Virus record (IMG/VR): IMGVR_UViG_3300042562_001671
Coordinates: 1-62,433 of that record
Source: a virus
DNA length: 62,433 nucleotides
Direction: 5' to 3' (one strand)
Each line of letters opens with the position of its first letter. Position 1 is the stretch's first letter. The position numbers were made by a program, and so were the translations under genes. The notes beneath the pieces were generated by a model. The model was not told where the DNA came from. It did not search any database and worked only from the letters and a program-made list of their open reading frames with translations. Positions 28,560 to 37,702 of this stretch are shown piece after piece.

Positions 28560-29276
28560 ATGAAACAATTAAGAATATTAGAGGCAACCGAAACCGGACA
28601 CGGTATATTAGTTGAGGCAGACGCAGGTTGGGTTTCACCAAAAGACAAACATAATGAAAAAGTTTTAAAAGAGGCGAAAGAAATGGATTATAGAAACCCA
28701 TTTGAATTTTATGCTGTTTTACAAAAATATGACACACCTAATAGAAACGGTAGAACATATCCTGAAAGGATATTAAAAAGAGAGGCCGACAATTATAAAA
28801 TTGCAATCGAAAAAGGGTTATCAACATCAGAGTTAAATCACCCTGAATCATCTTTAATTGATTTAGACCGAGTATCTCATATCATTACTGACGTATGGTG
28901 GGACAGAAACATATTAATGGGAAAACTTAAATTGCTAACTTCCCCGGGATTTCATGAAAGAGGAATTGTTTCAACCAAAGGAGACCAAGCGGCAAACTTA
29001 ATGAGACAAGGGGTTACTTTAGGTATTTCTTCTCGTGGGGTTGGTTCACTTAAAAAAGTTGGTGAAAGGAATGAAGTTCAAGATGATTTTGAATTAATTT
29101 GTTTTGACTTAGTATCATCACCATCAACACCGGGAGCGTATTTGTTTACAAATGCTGATGATAGAGACAAGTATGAAGAAAATCTTGAAGAAGAAAAAAA
29201 ATATAAACAAAAAGACGATTATGTAGAGAAGTCAGTTGACTTAATGAAAAAATTAAACGACTTTTTAGGAAAATAA
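28560..29276 (+). CDS. Prohead maturation protease (T4 gp21-like)
   Basis: A 238-aa serine protease of the T4 prohead type. NRNGRTYPERIL, ELNHPESS (catalytic His) and LGISSRGVGSL (catalytic Ser) are in family order. DLVSSPSTPGAY closes the core, and the acidic/basic tail may be removed. It cleaves scaffold, capsid and internal proteins in the prohead, usually after (L/I)-x-E. The start MKQLRILEATETG may itself hold such a site (ILE|A). It lies just before the scaffold gene as in T4. Confidence 0.92.
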   Translation: MKQLRILEATETGHGILVEADAGWVSPKDKHNEKVLKEAKEMDYRNPFEFYAVLQKYDTPNRNGRTYPERILKREADNYKIAIEKGLSTSELNHPESSLIDLDRVSHIITDVWWDRNILMGKLKLLTSPGFHERGIVSTKGDQAANLMRQGVTLGISSRGVGSLKKVGERNEVQDDFELICFDLVSSPSTPGAYLFTNADDRDKYEENLEEEKKYKQKDDYVEKSVDLMKKLNDFLGK

Positions 29277-29284
29277 AAAAACAC

Positions 29285-29494
29285 ATGGAAGAAAAGTATT
29301 TCGTAGCAAAAATTCAGTATGACTTACCTGATGATAAAACAGGTAAAATTAAAAAAATTAGAGAAGAAAAACTTGTAGAAGGGTATTCAGTAACAGATGT
29401 TGAAGCCAAAGTTACAAAAAAATATGAGGGGTTTTCACATGAGTGGAGAATCACTTCAGTCTCTGAAAGTAAAATTGATGAAGTAATTCAATAA
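29285..29494 (+). CDS. Unknown 69-aa protein
   Basis: A small alpha/beta protein (YFVAKIQYDLPDD; EKLVEGYSVTDVEAKVTKKYEG). No family is recognised. It follows the protease by eight bases and ends 20 bases before a terminator, so it shares the protease transcript. Confidence 0.6.
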   Translation: MEEKYFVAKIQYDLPDDKTGKIKKIREEKLVEGYSVTDVEAKVTKKYEGFSHEWRITSVSESKIDEVIQ

Positions 29495-29514
29495 TTGTTT
29501 TAATCCAATTTAAC

Positions 29515-29545
29515 AAAAGTGGTCATATTTGACCACTTTTTTTTT
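29515..29545 (+). terminator. Terminator after protease unit
   Basis: AAAGTGGTCA-TATT-TGACCACTTTT followed by T residues. Confidence 0.85.
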
Positions 29546-29609
29546 ACTCTAAATTAAGGTTTATTTTGTCTAATAGTTAGATAAAATAAACTTTTTTTGC
29601 TTTTGGTAA

Positions 29610-29617
29610 TATTTATA
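29610..29617 (+). promoter_or_regulatory. Late-type box TATTTATA
   Basis: It lies 22 bases before the scaffold ATG at 29640. Confidence 0.5.
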
Positions 29618-29639
29618 ATGAAAATAACAATAATTTTTC

Positions 29640-31220
29640 ATGCAAGAAAATAACAAATTAGTACAAGAGGCGCTTATTCAAATGAGACAAGTTGAAGAAG
29701 CTATTGCCGAGAATGCAAAAGGAATACTTGCTTCAACTATGAAGGAAGAAATCAATCAGCTAGTAAAAGAATCTCTTTCTGAACAAGATTTAGAAGATGA
29801 TGAGGTTGAATTAGATGTTGACATGGATGATGAAATGGACTCTGATGAAGAGGAAATGGATTTTGACATGGATGCTGATAATGAAGACGAAGATGAAATG
29901 GACATTGAAATGGATTTTGATATGGACATGGATTCAGACGAAAGTCCAATCGACTTAACAGGTGCATCAGATGAAGAAATTCTGAAAGTATTTAAAGCTA
30001 TGGGTGAAGAAGATGGAATCATTGTAAAAAAAGACGGTGATGATATCCACTTAACTGATAATGATACTGATGAAGAGTATTTAGTTAAACTTGGTGAATC
30101 TGAAGACGATATCTATGAGTATAATATGGATGAAGAAATGGATGACACGGAATTTAATTTTGAAGAATTAGGTGAAATGGATGACCAAACAACTGATGAC
30201 GTTATTGATGCAATTTTTGCTGACGGTGATGTTGACGATATCGAAGATTCTGAAGATTCTGAAGGAATTATGTTCGAAATTGTATTTGAAGACGATGAAG
30301 AAGAAAAATTTATCGACGAAGAAGACGGTGAAGACATGGTGGACTTAGAGGACGGAGAGGACTTAGGAGAGTCTTACAACCCAAGAAGAGCTGTGAGAGA
30401 AGGAAAATCAACAGTTAAACCTAAAGGTATAGTTGGCTCAGGACCTAAATTTACTTACAAAGATAAAGCCGGTGGTGGATTCGATGAAAATAAAAAAGAA
30501 GGTCCAAAATCTGTAGGTACAGGTAAAGCTAAATTCGAATACAAAGAGGGTGGAAATATGGAAGGAAAATCCAAAGTTGTAAAGGCAGAAACAAAAGAAG
30601 GTGATTACGGAATGAATAAGGGTGAAAAATCTAAAACCATGAAAGGTAAAGAAGATTACACTACTAAAAAAGGTGATACTTTAAAAAGAAAAGCTTTTGA
30701 AAAAGAAGAAACAAAAGAAGCTGCTAGAACATACGGAATGGGTTCCAAAGAAGGTAGAGGACTTAGAAAAGCGATTACTAATAACAGAAATTATGTTTAC
30801 GGTAAAAATGGAGTAAAAGTAGAATCTACTCAAGAGGTGACTATGTTAAGAGAAAAAAATGAAGAATACAGAAAAGCGTTAAATGTTTTCAGAGAAAAAC
30901 TTAACGAAGTTGCAATCTTCAATTCAAACTTGGCATATGCAACTAGATTGTTTACTGAACATTCGACTACTAAAAAAGAGAAAATTAATATCTTAAGAAG
31001 ATTTGACGATGTTGAAACTTTAAAAGAATCTAAAAATCTTTATCAGTCAATTAAAGGTGAATTATCTAAACCGGAAATTAAAAAATCACTTAGTGAATCA
31101 GTAGAAAACAGAATTCAAAAAACAGTATCTACAGGTTCATCGACTACTTTAATTGAATCAAAAACTTACGAAAATCCGCAATTCATGAGAATGAAAGATT
31201 TAATGAGTAAATTAGGGTAA
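29640..31220 (+). CDS. Prohead core scaffold protein (T4 gp22-like)
   Basis: A 526-aa protein. The N-terminal 50 residues are helical; residues 50-240 are extremely acidic with Met-Asp repeats (EMDFDMD, MDIEMDFDMDMD). A basic Gly/Lys linker follows. The C-terminal coiled coil MLREKNEEYRKALNVFREKLNEVAIFNSNLAYATRLFTEHS matches the pattern of myovirus core scaffolds. It lies between protease and capsid genes as in T4. It is nearly twice as long as T4 gp22 (269 aa), mainly through the acidic region. The prohead protease would destroy it during maturation. Confidence 0.85.
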   Translation: MQENNKLVQEALIQMRQVEEAIAENAKGILASTMKEEINQLVKESLSEQDLEDDEVELDVDMDDEMDSDEEEMDFDMDADNEDEDEMDIEMDFDMDMDSDESPIDLTGASDEEILKVFKAMGEEDGIIVKKDGDDIHLTDNDTDEEYLVKLGESEDDIYEYNMDEEMDDTEFNFEELGEMDDQTTDDVIDAIFADGDVDDIEDSEDSEGIMFEIVFEDDEEEKFIDEEDGEDMVDLEDGEDLGESYNPRRAVREGKSTVKPKGIVGSGPKFTYKDKAGGGFDENKKEGPKSVGTGKAKFEYKEGGNMEGKSKVVKAETKEGDYGMNKGEKSKTMKGKEDYTTKKGDTLKRKAFEKEETKEAARTYGMGSKEGRGLRKAITNNRNYVYGKNGVKVESTQEVTMLREKNEEYRKALNVFREKLNEVAIFNSNLAYATRLFTEHSTTKKEKINILRRFDDVETLKESKNLYQSIKGELSKPEIKKSLSESVENRIQKTVSTGSSTTLIESKTYENPQFMRMKDLMSKLG

Positions 31221-31261
31221 TCAAAATAAATAAATAAAAATTAAAAACAAAATATTTTAAA

Positions 31262-33094
31262 ATGGGAGCATTATTAGAATCAGGATTAGTTGGTAACATC
31301 GGGTTGAAACACCTTAAAGTTATCAAAGAAGACACAATCAACAAATGGGACAAATTAGGATTCTTAGAGGGTCTTAAAGGTCACATGAGAGAAAACGTTG
31401 CACAATTATATGAAAACCAAGCATCGTATTTAATTAACGAAGCATCATCTACATCTGATACAGGTGCATTTGAAACAGTGGTTTTCCCAATTGTTAGAAG
31501 AGTATTCTCTAAATTATTATCTAACGACATCGTTTCTGTACAAGCTATGAACTTACCAATTGGTAAATTATTCTACTTCGTACCAAACATTCAAGCGTAT
31601 ACTGAAGATTCAACATCTACTAATGGTATTCACCGTAAACCTTACGGAGCACCTGGGTATGATAACGCAATTGACGGTCCTGATGGACCAGGAAGTGGTT
31701 ACGACTACAACAACACTAAAGACCTTTACGATAGATTCTATGAAGGTAATGAACCAGCTTTAGACCCACCAGGTTTATATGACTATTCAAAAGGACAATT
31801 CTCAGCAGTTACACATTTAAGTACTAATGGGACTAAAGTCTCTACTGTTGCATGGGCTGGTGACCAATTAGTTGTTTCAGGATATGGAACATCTGATTAT
31901 AGAAAAGTATTAATTGTTATGTCAGGTTTCGCAAGTAATGGGGCAGGTAAATTAATCGGTCCTGATGGTCAACCAATGGATAACGAATCTTTCTTAGCTG
32001 ATTTAACAATTAAAGGTATTTCTACAAACCCAACAACTGCAGCAAATGCAAATAACGCTTACTTATTTAGAGTTGTGACTCAAAGATACGGTAAAGGAAT
32101 TGTTGAGTACGGAAATAATAACCAGAGTTTATTATTCCCTGAAAGTAAAACAGGTGGTGGTCAATATGACGACTTATGTGATGCTGAAGGAAAAATTTAC
32201 TTAGAGGTTGATTTACAAGTACCAGTATGTATTACTTGTGGTGGTTCAATGGACGGTTACACAGGTTCAACATTCTCAAGTAACACAGAAACTAACAACG
32301 CATTCGTTGCAAGTTATAGAATCTACAGAAACTTAGAGTTTGAAGATAGAATCGGTGAAGTTTCTTTTGACTTAATGTCAGTAACTGTTTCTGTAACAGA
32401 AAGAAAATTAAGAGCACAATGGTCTCCTGAAATGGCTCAAGACGTTGCTGCATTCCACAACATCGATGCTGAAGCTGAATTAACAGCTTTATTATCTGAG
32501 CAAGTTGCGGCTGAAATCGACCGTGAAATCTTAAGAGATTTACGTAAAGGTGCGGCATGGAACTTACGTTGGGATTACAATGGTTGGAAACGTTTAGGGT
32601 CTTCTGCAGTTCCTTATACTCAAAAAGACTGGAACCAAACGCTTATCACAGCGATTAACCAAATTTCTGCTCAAATCCACAAATCTACATTAAGAGGTGG
32701 AGCGAACTGGATTGTAGTTTCTTCTGAAATCTCAGCTATCTTTGACGATTTAGAATACTTCCACGTATCAAACGCTTCTCCTGAGCAAGACCAATACAAC
32801 ATGGGTATTGAAAGAGTTGGTACTCTTGCAGGACGTTACCAAGTTTACCGTGACCCTTACTTCCCACCAAACCAAGTGTTAATGGGACACAAAGGAACAT
32901 CATTGTTAGACACAGGTTATATCTACGCACCATACGTACCATTACAATTAACTCCAACAATGTATAACCCATTCAACTTTACACCTATCAAAGGTATTAT
33001 GACACGTTACGCTAAGAAAATGGTTAATAACCGTTTCTACGGACGTATCACAGTTGATGGTGTTAGAACATTCGACTTAAGAGAATTGAGATAA
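31262..33094 (+). CDS. Major capsid protein (T4 gp23-like)
   Basis: A 610-aa protein. LYENQASYLINEAS, VVFPIVRRVFSKLLSNDIVSVQAMNLPIGKLFYF, EVSFDLMSVTVSVTERKLRAQWSPEMAQDVAAFHNIDAEAEL and LREL at the end follow the gp23 pattern. The stretch LINEAS fits a prohead cleavage site (L-x-x-x-x E|A) that would remove about 60 residues. Extra loops after GIHRKPYGAPG explain the length over T4 gp23 (521). Codons are more regular and C-richer than the neighbours, as expected for the most abundant protein. It ends at a strong terminator. Confidence 0.93.
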   Translation: MGALLESGLVGNIGLKHLKVIKEDTINKWDKLGFLEGLKGHMRENVAQLYENQASYLINEASSTSDTGAFETVVFPIVRRVFSKLLSNDIVSVQAMNLPIGKLFYFVPNIQAYTEDSTSTNGIHRKPYGAPGYDNAIDGPDGPGSGYDYNNTKDLYDRFYEGNEPALDPPGLYDYSKGQFSAVTHLSTNGTKVSTVAWAGDQLVVSGYGTSDYRKVLIVMSGFASNGAGKLIGPDGQPMDNESFLADLTIKGISTNPTTAANANNAYLFRVVTQRYGKGIVEYGNNNQSLLFPESKTGGGQYDDLCDAEGKIYLEVDLQVPVCITCGGSMDGYTGSTFSSNTETNNAFVASYRIYRNLEFEDRIGEVSFDLMSVTVSVTERKLRAQWSPEMAQDVAAFHNIDAEAELTALLSEQVAAEIDREILRDLRKGAAWNLRWDYNGWKRLGSSAVPYTQKDWNQTLITAINQISAQIHKSTLRGGANWIVVSSEISAIFDDLEYFHVSNASPEQDQYNMGIERVGTLAGRYQVYRDPYFPPNQVLMGHKGTSLLDTGYIYAPYVPLQLTPTMYNPFNFTPIKGIMTRYAKKMVNNRFYGRITVDGVRTFDLRELR

Positions 33095-33115
33095 TCAATA
33101 TCTTATGATATACCA

Positions 33116-33149
33116 AAAAGAGGACAAATATTTGTCCTCTTTTTTTTTT
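33116..33149 (+). terminator. Terminator after major capsid gene
   Basis: AAAGAGGACAAA-TATTTGTCCTCTTT followed by nine T residues. Confidence 0.88.
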
Positions 33150-33154
33150 CGAAG

Positions 33155-33162
33155 TATTTATA
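33155..33162 (+). promoter_or_regulatory. Late-type box TATTTATA
   Basis: It lies just past the capsid terminator and 14 bases before the ATG at 33177. Confidence 0.5.
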
Positions 33163-33176
33163 GTAAAACAATAGAA

Positions 33177-34283
33177 ATGATTAAACAGAATTGGAATATA
33201 AATGAGGATGAAAAAAATAGAATTTTAAATCTTCATGAGAGTGCAACTAAAAGATTGTACTTATCAGAACAAGAAAACGAAGAAGTAATAGATGATTCTT
33301 ATTATCAAATAGTTAATACTCCACTATATTTTAAAATTAACGAAGGTTACTTATACTGTTCAGTATGGGATGATAGAAAAAATAAAGAGGCGACTCCTTG
33401 GACTTATATAGGTGGTGATTTATATAATTTTAAAGTTAATTATAAATCAGGGGAGTTAATTTCCGATAAAGGTTGGGGTTTAAATTTTAAAATTACTGAC
33501 GAATATTGGAATGAAATTGGTGCAACTTCGTTATCCTCACAAGGTATTAGACCTATGCAATATAATAATGTTGAATATAAACTTATTGCTATGTCACCCC
33601 CATTCTCAGACAAAAGACTTCCACATGCACTTGACAAAACAAAAGTTGGAGTACCAACAGTTTATACCGCAAAAATAGTGGCGATGGATATAACTTTATT
33701 AGAAGGTAGGTATGAAGAATCTGAAGATGATACAATATCACCAGTAATGTATGTTAAAAAAGGTAATAAAGGAATTTTAATACAATTGTTTCCTGGTGTT
33801 AGTGCTAAATATTTTTCAAATAAACCTACACCTGAAACACCTGAAGACATACCAACAGATATACCATTTGAATTAAATATTGAAAGTCCATTTAGATTTA
33901 ATGAGACTAATTTAACAGATGAGGCTAAACAAGAATTTAAAGATTTTATCAAATCAATTAAAACTAATTATTCTGATGCTACAGGAGATGTAGAAGTAAT
34001 ATCATCAGCATCTATCGATGAAGACCCTGAAGGTAAACTTAAAACAGGTCAAAAAAGAAAAGATTATAATATGGATTTATCTAAAAAAAGAGCAGAAACA
34101 ATTGCTTCACTTCTTAAAAATAGTTTACCGGGAATTAAATTAAATTTTATACCTAAAGGTATTGGAGAAACTGACCAATTTGCTAAGGGTAAAAAATGGC
34201 CTGACGTAACAGATGAAAATCAAACGGCACCTAATAGAAGATTAATTATTAAACTTCCTCAAATAATGAAACAACAACAATAA
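33177..34283 (+). CDS. OmpA-C-like protein with sorting-type leader, 368 aa
   Basis: The C-terminal 130 residues match an OmpA-like peptidoglycan-binding domain: FRFNETNLTDEAKQEFKDFI, ASIDEDPEG, NMDLSKKRAETIASLL, GIGET and APNRRLIIKL. The N-terminal 30 residues (WNINEDEKNRILNLHESATKR) are almost the same as those of the gene at 34798, although the bodies differ. There is no signal peptide, so it is not a host-type outer-membrane protein; it may be a virion protein that binds the cell wall. The chosen ATG follows the late box; an upstream ATG at 33105 lies before the terminator. Confidence 0.75.
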   Translation: MIKQNWNINEDEKNRILNLHESATKRLYLSEQENEEVIDDSYYQIVNTPLYFKINEGYLYCSVWDDRKNKEATPWTYIGGDLYNFKVNYKSGELISDKGWGLNFKITDEYWNEIGATSLSSQGIRPMQYNNVEYKLIAMSPPFSDKRLPHALDKTKVGVPTVYTAKIVAMDITLLEGRYEESEDDTISPVMYVKKGNKGILIQLFPGVSAKYFSNKPTPETPEDIPTDIPFELNIESPFRFNETNLTDEAKQEFKDFIKSIKTNYSDATGDVEVISSASIDEDPEGKLKTGQKRKDYNMDLSKKRAETIASLLKNSLPGIKLNFIPKGIGETDQFAKGKKWPDVTDENQTAPNRRLIIKLPQIMKQQQ

Positions 34284-34316
34284 AAAAAAGGGTCTTAATA
34301 GACCCTTTTTTTTTTT
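34284..34316. terminator. Bidirectional terminator
   Basis: AAAAGGGTCTTAATAGACCCTTTT flanked by A and T runs, between convergent genes. Confidence 0.85.
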
Positions 34317-34317
34317 A

Positions 34318-34707
34318 TTAAAATACCTTAATATTAATAATTTTACTGTCAGTATAATTATCAAAACAATAAACCATAACATATTTGTTAGGTTTTGGTA
34401 TTTTATTTACGTGAGGAATTGATTCCATAGTGACAACACCTGTTTTCTTGTCTAGTGCATAAACATATGTTGTGTAAGAGTAGTTATCGTGTAATTCTTG
34501 ACTTAATTCAAAATCGCCAAAAAATTTAACATAAACTAAATTAGAGATATCTAATTTGTAGGTATCCATTAATTGTTTAACTGATATGGAATCACGTTTC
34601 CACAAATCATTTAATTCATAATAGTTCCCCGCTTTTACGGCTTGAATTTGACCAAATGATAAATTTGAAATAAAAATAAAAAGAATGATGGTAATTAAGT
34701 TTTTCAT
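34318..34707 (-). CDS. Secreted protein, antisense among virion genes
   Basis: A 129-aa protein with a Sec signal peptide (MKNLITIILFIFISNLSFGQ; cleavage likely after SFG or GQ). The mature part has an unknown fold (YYELNDLWKRDSISVKQLMDTYKLD). FGQ and FSQ ends of signals are common in Flavobacteria. It faces the structural genes and has a host-type promoter, so it looks like an independently expressed cargo gene. It may act in the host periplasm. No family is recognised. Confidence 0.65.
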   Translation of the reverse strand: MKNLITIILFIFISNLSFGQIQAVKAGNYYELNDLWKRDSISVKQLMDTYKLDISNLVYVKFFGDFELSQELHDNYSYTTYVYALDKKTGVVTMESIPHVNKIPKPNKYVMVYCFDNYTDSKIINIKVF

Positions 34708-34726
34708 ATGTGTAGATGTTTTAATA

Positions 34727-34764
34727 TTTGTACAAATATAAATATTTTTTAATTACCCACAAAA
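34727..34764 (-). promoter_or_regulatory. Host-type promoter of secreted protein
   Basis: In the minus sense TTTTGTGG is followed by about 18 bases and TATATTTGTAC (a TAnnTTTG match), with the ATG 20-odd bases on. Confidence 0.6.
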
Positions 34765-34775
34765 TTTTTTGGTTA

Positions 34776-34783
34776 TATTTATT
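34776..34783 (+). promoter_or_regulatory. Late-type box TATTTATT
   Basis: It lies 14 bases before the ATG at 34798, at the same spacing as at 33155. Confidence 0.5.
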
Positions 34784-34797
34784 ATAAAATAGTTGAA

Positions 34798-35970
34798 ATG
34801 ATTAAACAAACATGGAATATAGATGAAGATGAGAGAAATAGGATATTAAATCTTCATGAATCTGCAACAAATAGACAATACTTAACTTTAGAACAAGCAG
34901 TACAACCAATTGTGACTAAAACAACTACATCATCTGATAATACGGTATTTCCAGAACAAAAAATTGGAAATCAATTTAAATTTGGTGAATATCAATCTGA
35001 TGTTGTTAAAAATTCCATTGTTGCGTTAAAACCTAAAATTGAAGAATTTATTAAAAAAAGTGGTGGTAACGAATTTATTGTAAACATTAGTGCGGGAGAA
35101 TCAAATGTTACAAATCCAAAAGGGTTTGAAGAAAAAGGAAGTTTAGCTTTGGCAAGAGCCAATTCGGTTAAACAATATTTTCAAGAAATATTTCCTGAGT
35201 TAATTGAAAACGGTACTTTAATTATTGAAGGACCTAAGGATGTTAGCCAAGTTGTTTTAGGTAAAACACCATATGATAAAACTAAAGGTGACAGTAAAAA
35301 TCCTGAATTAATTAAATTATACAAACAGGAACAATTTGTTAATTTCGATATTAAAGGAACTGGAGAGGTTAGAGATTCGGATTCCCAAAATATTTGTCAA
35401 TGGCCCGGTAGAAAAATAAACGCAGGACAAGGTGAAGAAAGGTATGATTATGTGTTAACCAATGAAAAATTATTTGGTAAAGGTGTTATAACTTTTGATA
35501 CCGGAAGTATTCCTGATAGATTAATTGTTACTAATAAAAATAATGTAATAACTCAAGACACCGGATATGTTACAACACGTGCTCATGTATATAGAAATTT
35601 TAAATGGGTTCCATTATATGTTTACCAATTAACACTTATTAATTTAAAAAATAATGTATCGGTTAGTGGTAGTAAAATTATTAAAATAACTGCCAATAGT
35701 TATGAAGAATTATTTAAACAACTTTTAATAGACCCAACAAAAAGTTTTGGTGGAGGAAATGATGAAGTTGGTGACCCATTAGACGACCTTAAACGTTTAT
35801 GTGAACAAGGTGTTAAAGAATTTGTTGTTTATACACAACAAACAGGCCCAGTAACTTTAAATTTTAATGGACCTTCTGGAGAATCAGGACTTAAAGTTTA
35901 TTCACCAATTGGAACATATAAGATTAAAACCGGATATAGTGTCACCGCAAACTGTAATAAAACTATTTAA
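34798..35970 (+). CDS. OmpA-like protein sharing leader with 33177 gene, 390 aa
   Basis: Residues 1-30 (MIKQTWNIDEDERNRILNLH, then ESATNR) nearly repeat those at 33177. Residues about 55-180 look like an OmpA-type domain (FKFGEYQSDVVKNSIVALKPKIEEFI; SLALARANSVKQYFQEIFPELI), while the rest (YDYVLTNEKLFGKGVITFD; HVYRNFKWVPLYVYQL) is unassigned. In the 33177 protein the OmpA part is at the end, so the domain order differs. There is no signal peptide. The pair probably are virion proteins that contact the cell wall. Confidence 0.65.
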   Translation: MIKQTWNIDEDERNRILNLHESATNRQYLTLEQAVQPIVTKTTTSSDNTVFPEQKIGNQFKFGEYQSDVVKNSIVALKPKIEEFIKKSGGNEFIVNISAGESNVTNPKGFEEKGSLALARANSVKQYFQEIFPELIENGTLIIEGPKDVSQVVLGKTPYDKTKGDSKNPELIKLYKQEQFVNFDIKGTGEVRDSDSQNICQWPGRKINAGQGEERYDYVLTNEKLFGKGVITFDTGSIPDRLIVTNKNNVITQDTGYVTTRAHVYRNFKWVPLYVYQLTLINLKNNVSVSGSKIIKITANSYEELFKQLLIDPTKSFGGGNDEVGDPLDDLKRLCEQGVKEFVVYTQQTGPVTLNFNGPSGESGLKVYSPIGTYKIKTGYSVTANCNKTI

Positions 35971-36239
35971 TAGTTGCCAAATATATTTCTTTTTGTTGGG
36001 TTTTTTTCTGTTTGAATAACTTTGTAGGTTAATTCATCGTTTTGATAATAGGCAATTGACGTGACTCTTAAATTAGGATAATCCTCAACAATAACTGAAC
36101 CAACTTTTACTTTATAGACTTTAGATAATGAATCTAATAAGACATTGATATCCTTATCGATGTCTTTTGTTTTTGGTTTAGTTTGAGAAAATGTTAATGT
36201 TCCAACAAGTAATACTAAAGTAATAAATAATTTTTTCAT
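35967..36239 (-). CDS. Small secreted protein, 90 aa
   Basis: The start MKKLFITLVLLVGTLTFSQ is a clear Sec signal peptide. The mature part is charged (KPKTKDIDKDINVLLDSLSKVYKV). It overlaps the plus-strand gene's end by four bases. It is the second antisense secreted gene in this block, with a nearly identical TATATTTG promoter. No family is recognised. Confidence 0.65.
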   Translation of the reverse strand: MKKLFITLVLLVGTLTFSQTKPKTKDIDKDINVLLDSLSKVYKVKVGSVIVEDYPNLRVTSIAYYQNDELTYKVIQTEKNPTKRNIFGNY

Positions 36240-36249
36240 AATTTATAAA

Positions 36250-36293
36250 TTTTCTACAAATATAAATAGTTTTTACTACACTGCAAAATTTTT
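36250..36293 (-). promoter_or_regulatory. Host-type promoter of second secreted protein
   Basis: In the minus sense TTTTGCAG is followed by about 19 bases and TATATTTGTAG. It resembles the 34727 promoter in both boxes. Confidence 0.6.
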
Positions 36294-36411
36294 TCACATA
36301 TATTTATTCATAGATTTTAGATTATTGGTCCCGAGTCATTTTGACTTTTGAGTATTCACGGACACGAAGGTATCAGTAACATAGTCATTAACTATTATAA
36401 AATTAAGTAAA

Positions 36412-37380
36412 ATGAATTACACAACTGCGGTGAGCAAACCAAATGCTCACATCACAAAGAAAAAATCGCGTCTAAAAATCTACAATGGACACGTAGTCTT
36501 CATGGAAGACCAAGACAATTTCGAATTCGAAATTCATAACCCAACAAGAAAAACAGTACTTTGTAAAATTAAATTGAATGGAGATTACATCTCTCAAAGT
36601 GGTTTAGTTTTAAGACCGGGTGAAAGAATCTTTTTAGAGAGGTTTTTAGACACTAATAATAAATTTCAGTTCAGTACCTACTCTGTTAATAATACTTCCG
36701 AAAATCAATCGGCAATAACGTTAAACGGGGATGTGAGGATAGAGTTCTACGATGAAAGAGTTATTCAGATGAATAACCTTGTTGGTGGTTATTCAGACAC
36801 ATATCGTCCATGGAATAATACTTTAATTAGTACAAACATTAATCACACAGGTGGTTATGTTTCTCCAACCACATTTACAACTAATACTGCAACTTTTAAT
36901 GGTGGTACAAATGCTTATTACACAAACACATCATCAGTTGATTTAAGTGTACCTCGTACTCGTAGTAAAAAATCAATCGAAACAGGTAGAGTTGAAAAAG
37001 GTGGAGAATCTGACCAAAATTTCCAAAATTCATATGAGGAATTTAATTCTTACACTTCTCATCAAATATTGTATAAGATACAACCACTAACAACTAAAAA
37101 TAAGACATCTCAGGATATCAGACAATATTGTGAAGAATGTAATACAAAAGTAAAATCTAATTTTAAATTTTGTCCAACTTGTGGTAATGATTTAACAAAA
37201 CCGAAAGAAACTAAAATTAAATACACTGATGAAATTGGAATAAACGTTAATGGGCGTAGTTTGATAATGACCACATTTAAAATAACCTTAGATAAATTGA
37301 TTGAAAAAAATCAAGGTAAAACAATTGTGATTCACAAACCTTCATTATCAGAAGAATTTATAAGAGCAATAATATATTAA
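36412..37380 (+). CDS. Beta-domain protein with C-terminal zinc ribbon, 322 aa
   Basis: Residues 20-120 form a beta-rich domain (LKIYNGHVVFMEDQDNFEFEIHNPTRKTVLCKIKLNG; LRPGERIFLERFLD). A Thr/Asn-rich region follows (GGYVSPTTFTTNTATFNGG). Near residue 240 CEECNTK...FCPTCG makes a zinc ribbon. The final part is helical. The leader of about 100 bases has a TATATTTATT box at about 36298 and no other clear signal. I recall the beta domain from marine phage and bacterial proteins of unknown role. Confidence 0.6.
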   Translation: MNYTTAVSKPNAHITKKKSRLKIYNGHVVFMEDQDNFEFEIHNPTRKTVLCKIKLNGDYISQSGLVLRPGERIFLERFLDTNNKFQFSTYSVNNTSENQSAITLNGDVRIEFYDERVIQMNNLVGGYSDTYRPWNNTLISTNINHTGGYVSPTTFTTNTATFNGGTNAYYTNTSSVDLSVPRTRSKKSIETGRVEKGGESDQNFQNSYEEFNSYTSHQILYKIQPLTTKNKTSQDIRQYCEECNTKVKSNFKFCPTCGNDLTKPKETKIKYTDEIGINVNGRSLIMTTFKITLDKLIEKNQGKTIVIHKPSLSEEFIRAIIY

Positions 37381-37384
37381 CAAT

Positions 37385-37418
37385 AAAAAAAAAAGGTCCC
37401 GTGAGACCTTTTTTTTTT
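37385..37418. terminator. Bidirectional terminator
   Basis: AAAAGGTC-CCGTGA-GACCTTTT with A and T runs, between convergent genes. Confidence 0.8.
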
Positions 37419-37665
37419 ATTCTGTTGTTTCGGATTCGTTGGGATTATCCGATATTACCTTATGTAACATTCTTAATGACTTTGAAACCAATTCTGTTTC
37501 TTGCATTGTGAATAATCTAGTTTTGTGAACATAATGTAATGCTTCAGTTAAAAGGTAAAAAGATTGAGTGATTGTCATTTCATCCGTTAATTTATCTACA
37601 TCATCAGGTGAATTGTACCCCACACTATCAAATAATAATCCAATTGGTTGTCTTTCGTGTTCCAT
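37417..37665 (-). CDS. Unknown 82-aa helical protein
   Basis: A small, mostly helical protein (SFYLLTEALHYVHKTRLF; VSKSLRMLHKVISD). No family is recognised. It is transcribed from the minus strand, divergent from the gene at 37703, with 37 bases between. Confidence 0.55.
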   Translation of the reverse strand: MEHERQPIGLLFDSVGYNSPDDVDKLTDEMTITQSFYLLTEALHYVHKTRLFTMQETELVSKSLRMLHKVISDNPNESETTE

Positions 37666-37680
37666 TATTGTTAAATTGTA

Positions 37681-37688
37681 TATTTATT
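37681..37688 (+). promoter_or_regulatory. Late-type box TATTTATT
   Basis: It lies 14 bases before the ATG at 37703, the same spacing as at 33155 and 34776. Confidence 0.5.
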
Positions 37689-37702
37689 AATAAGTTAAAT
37701 AT

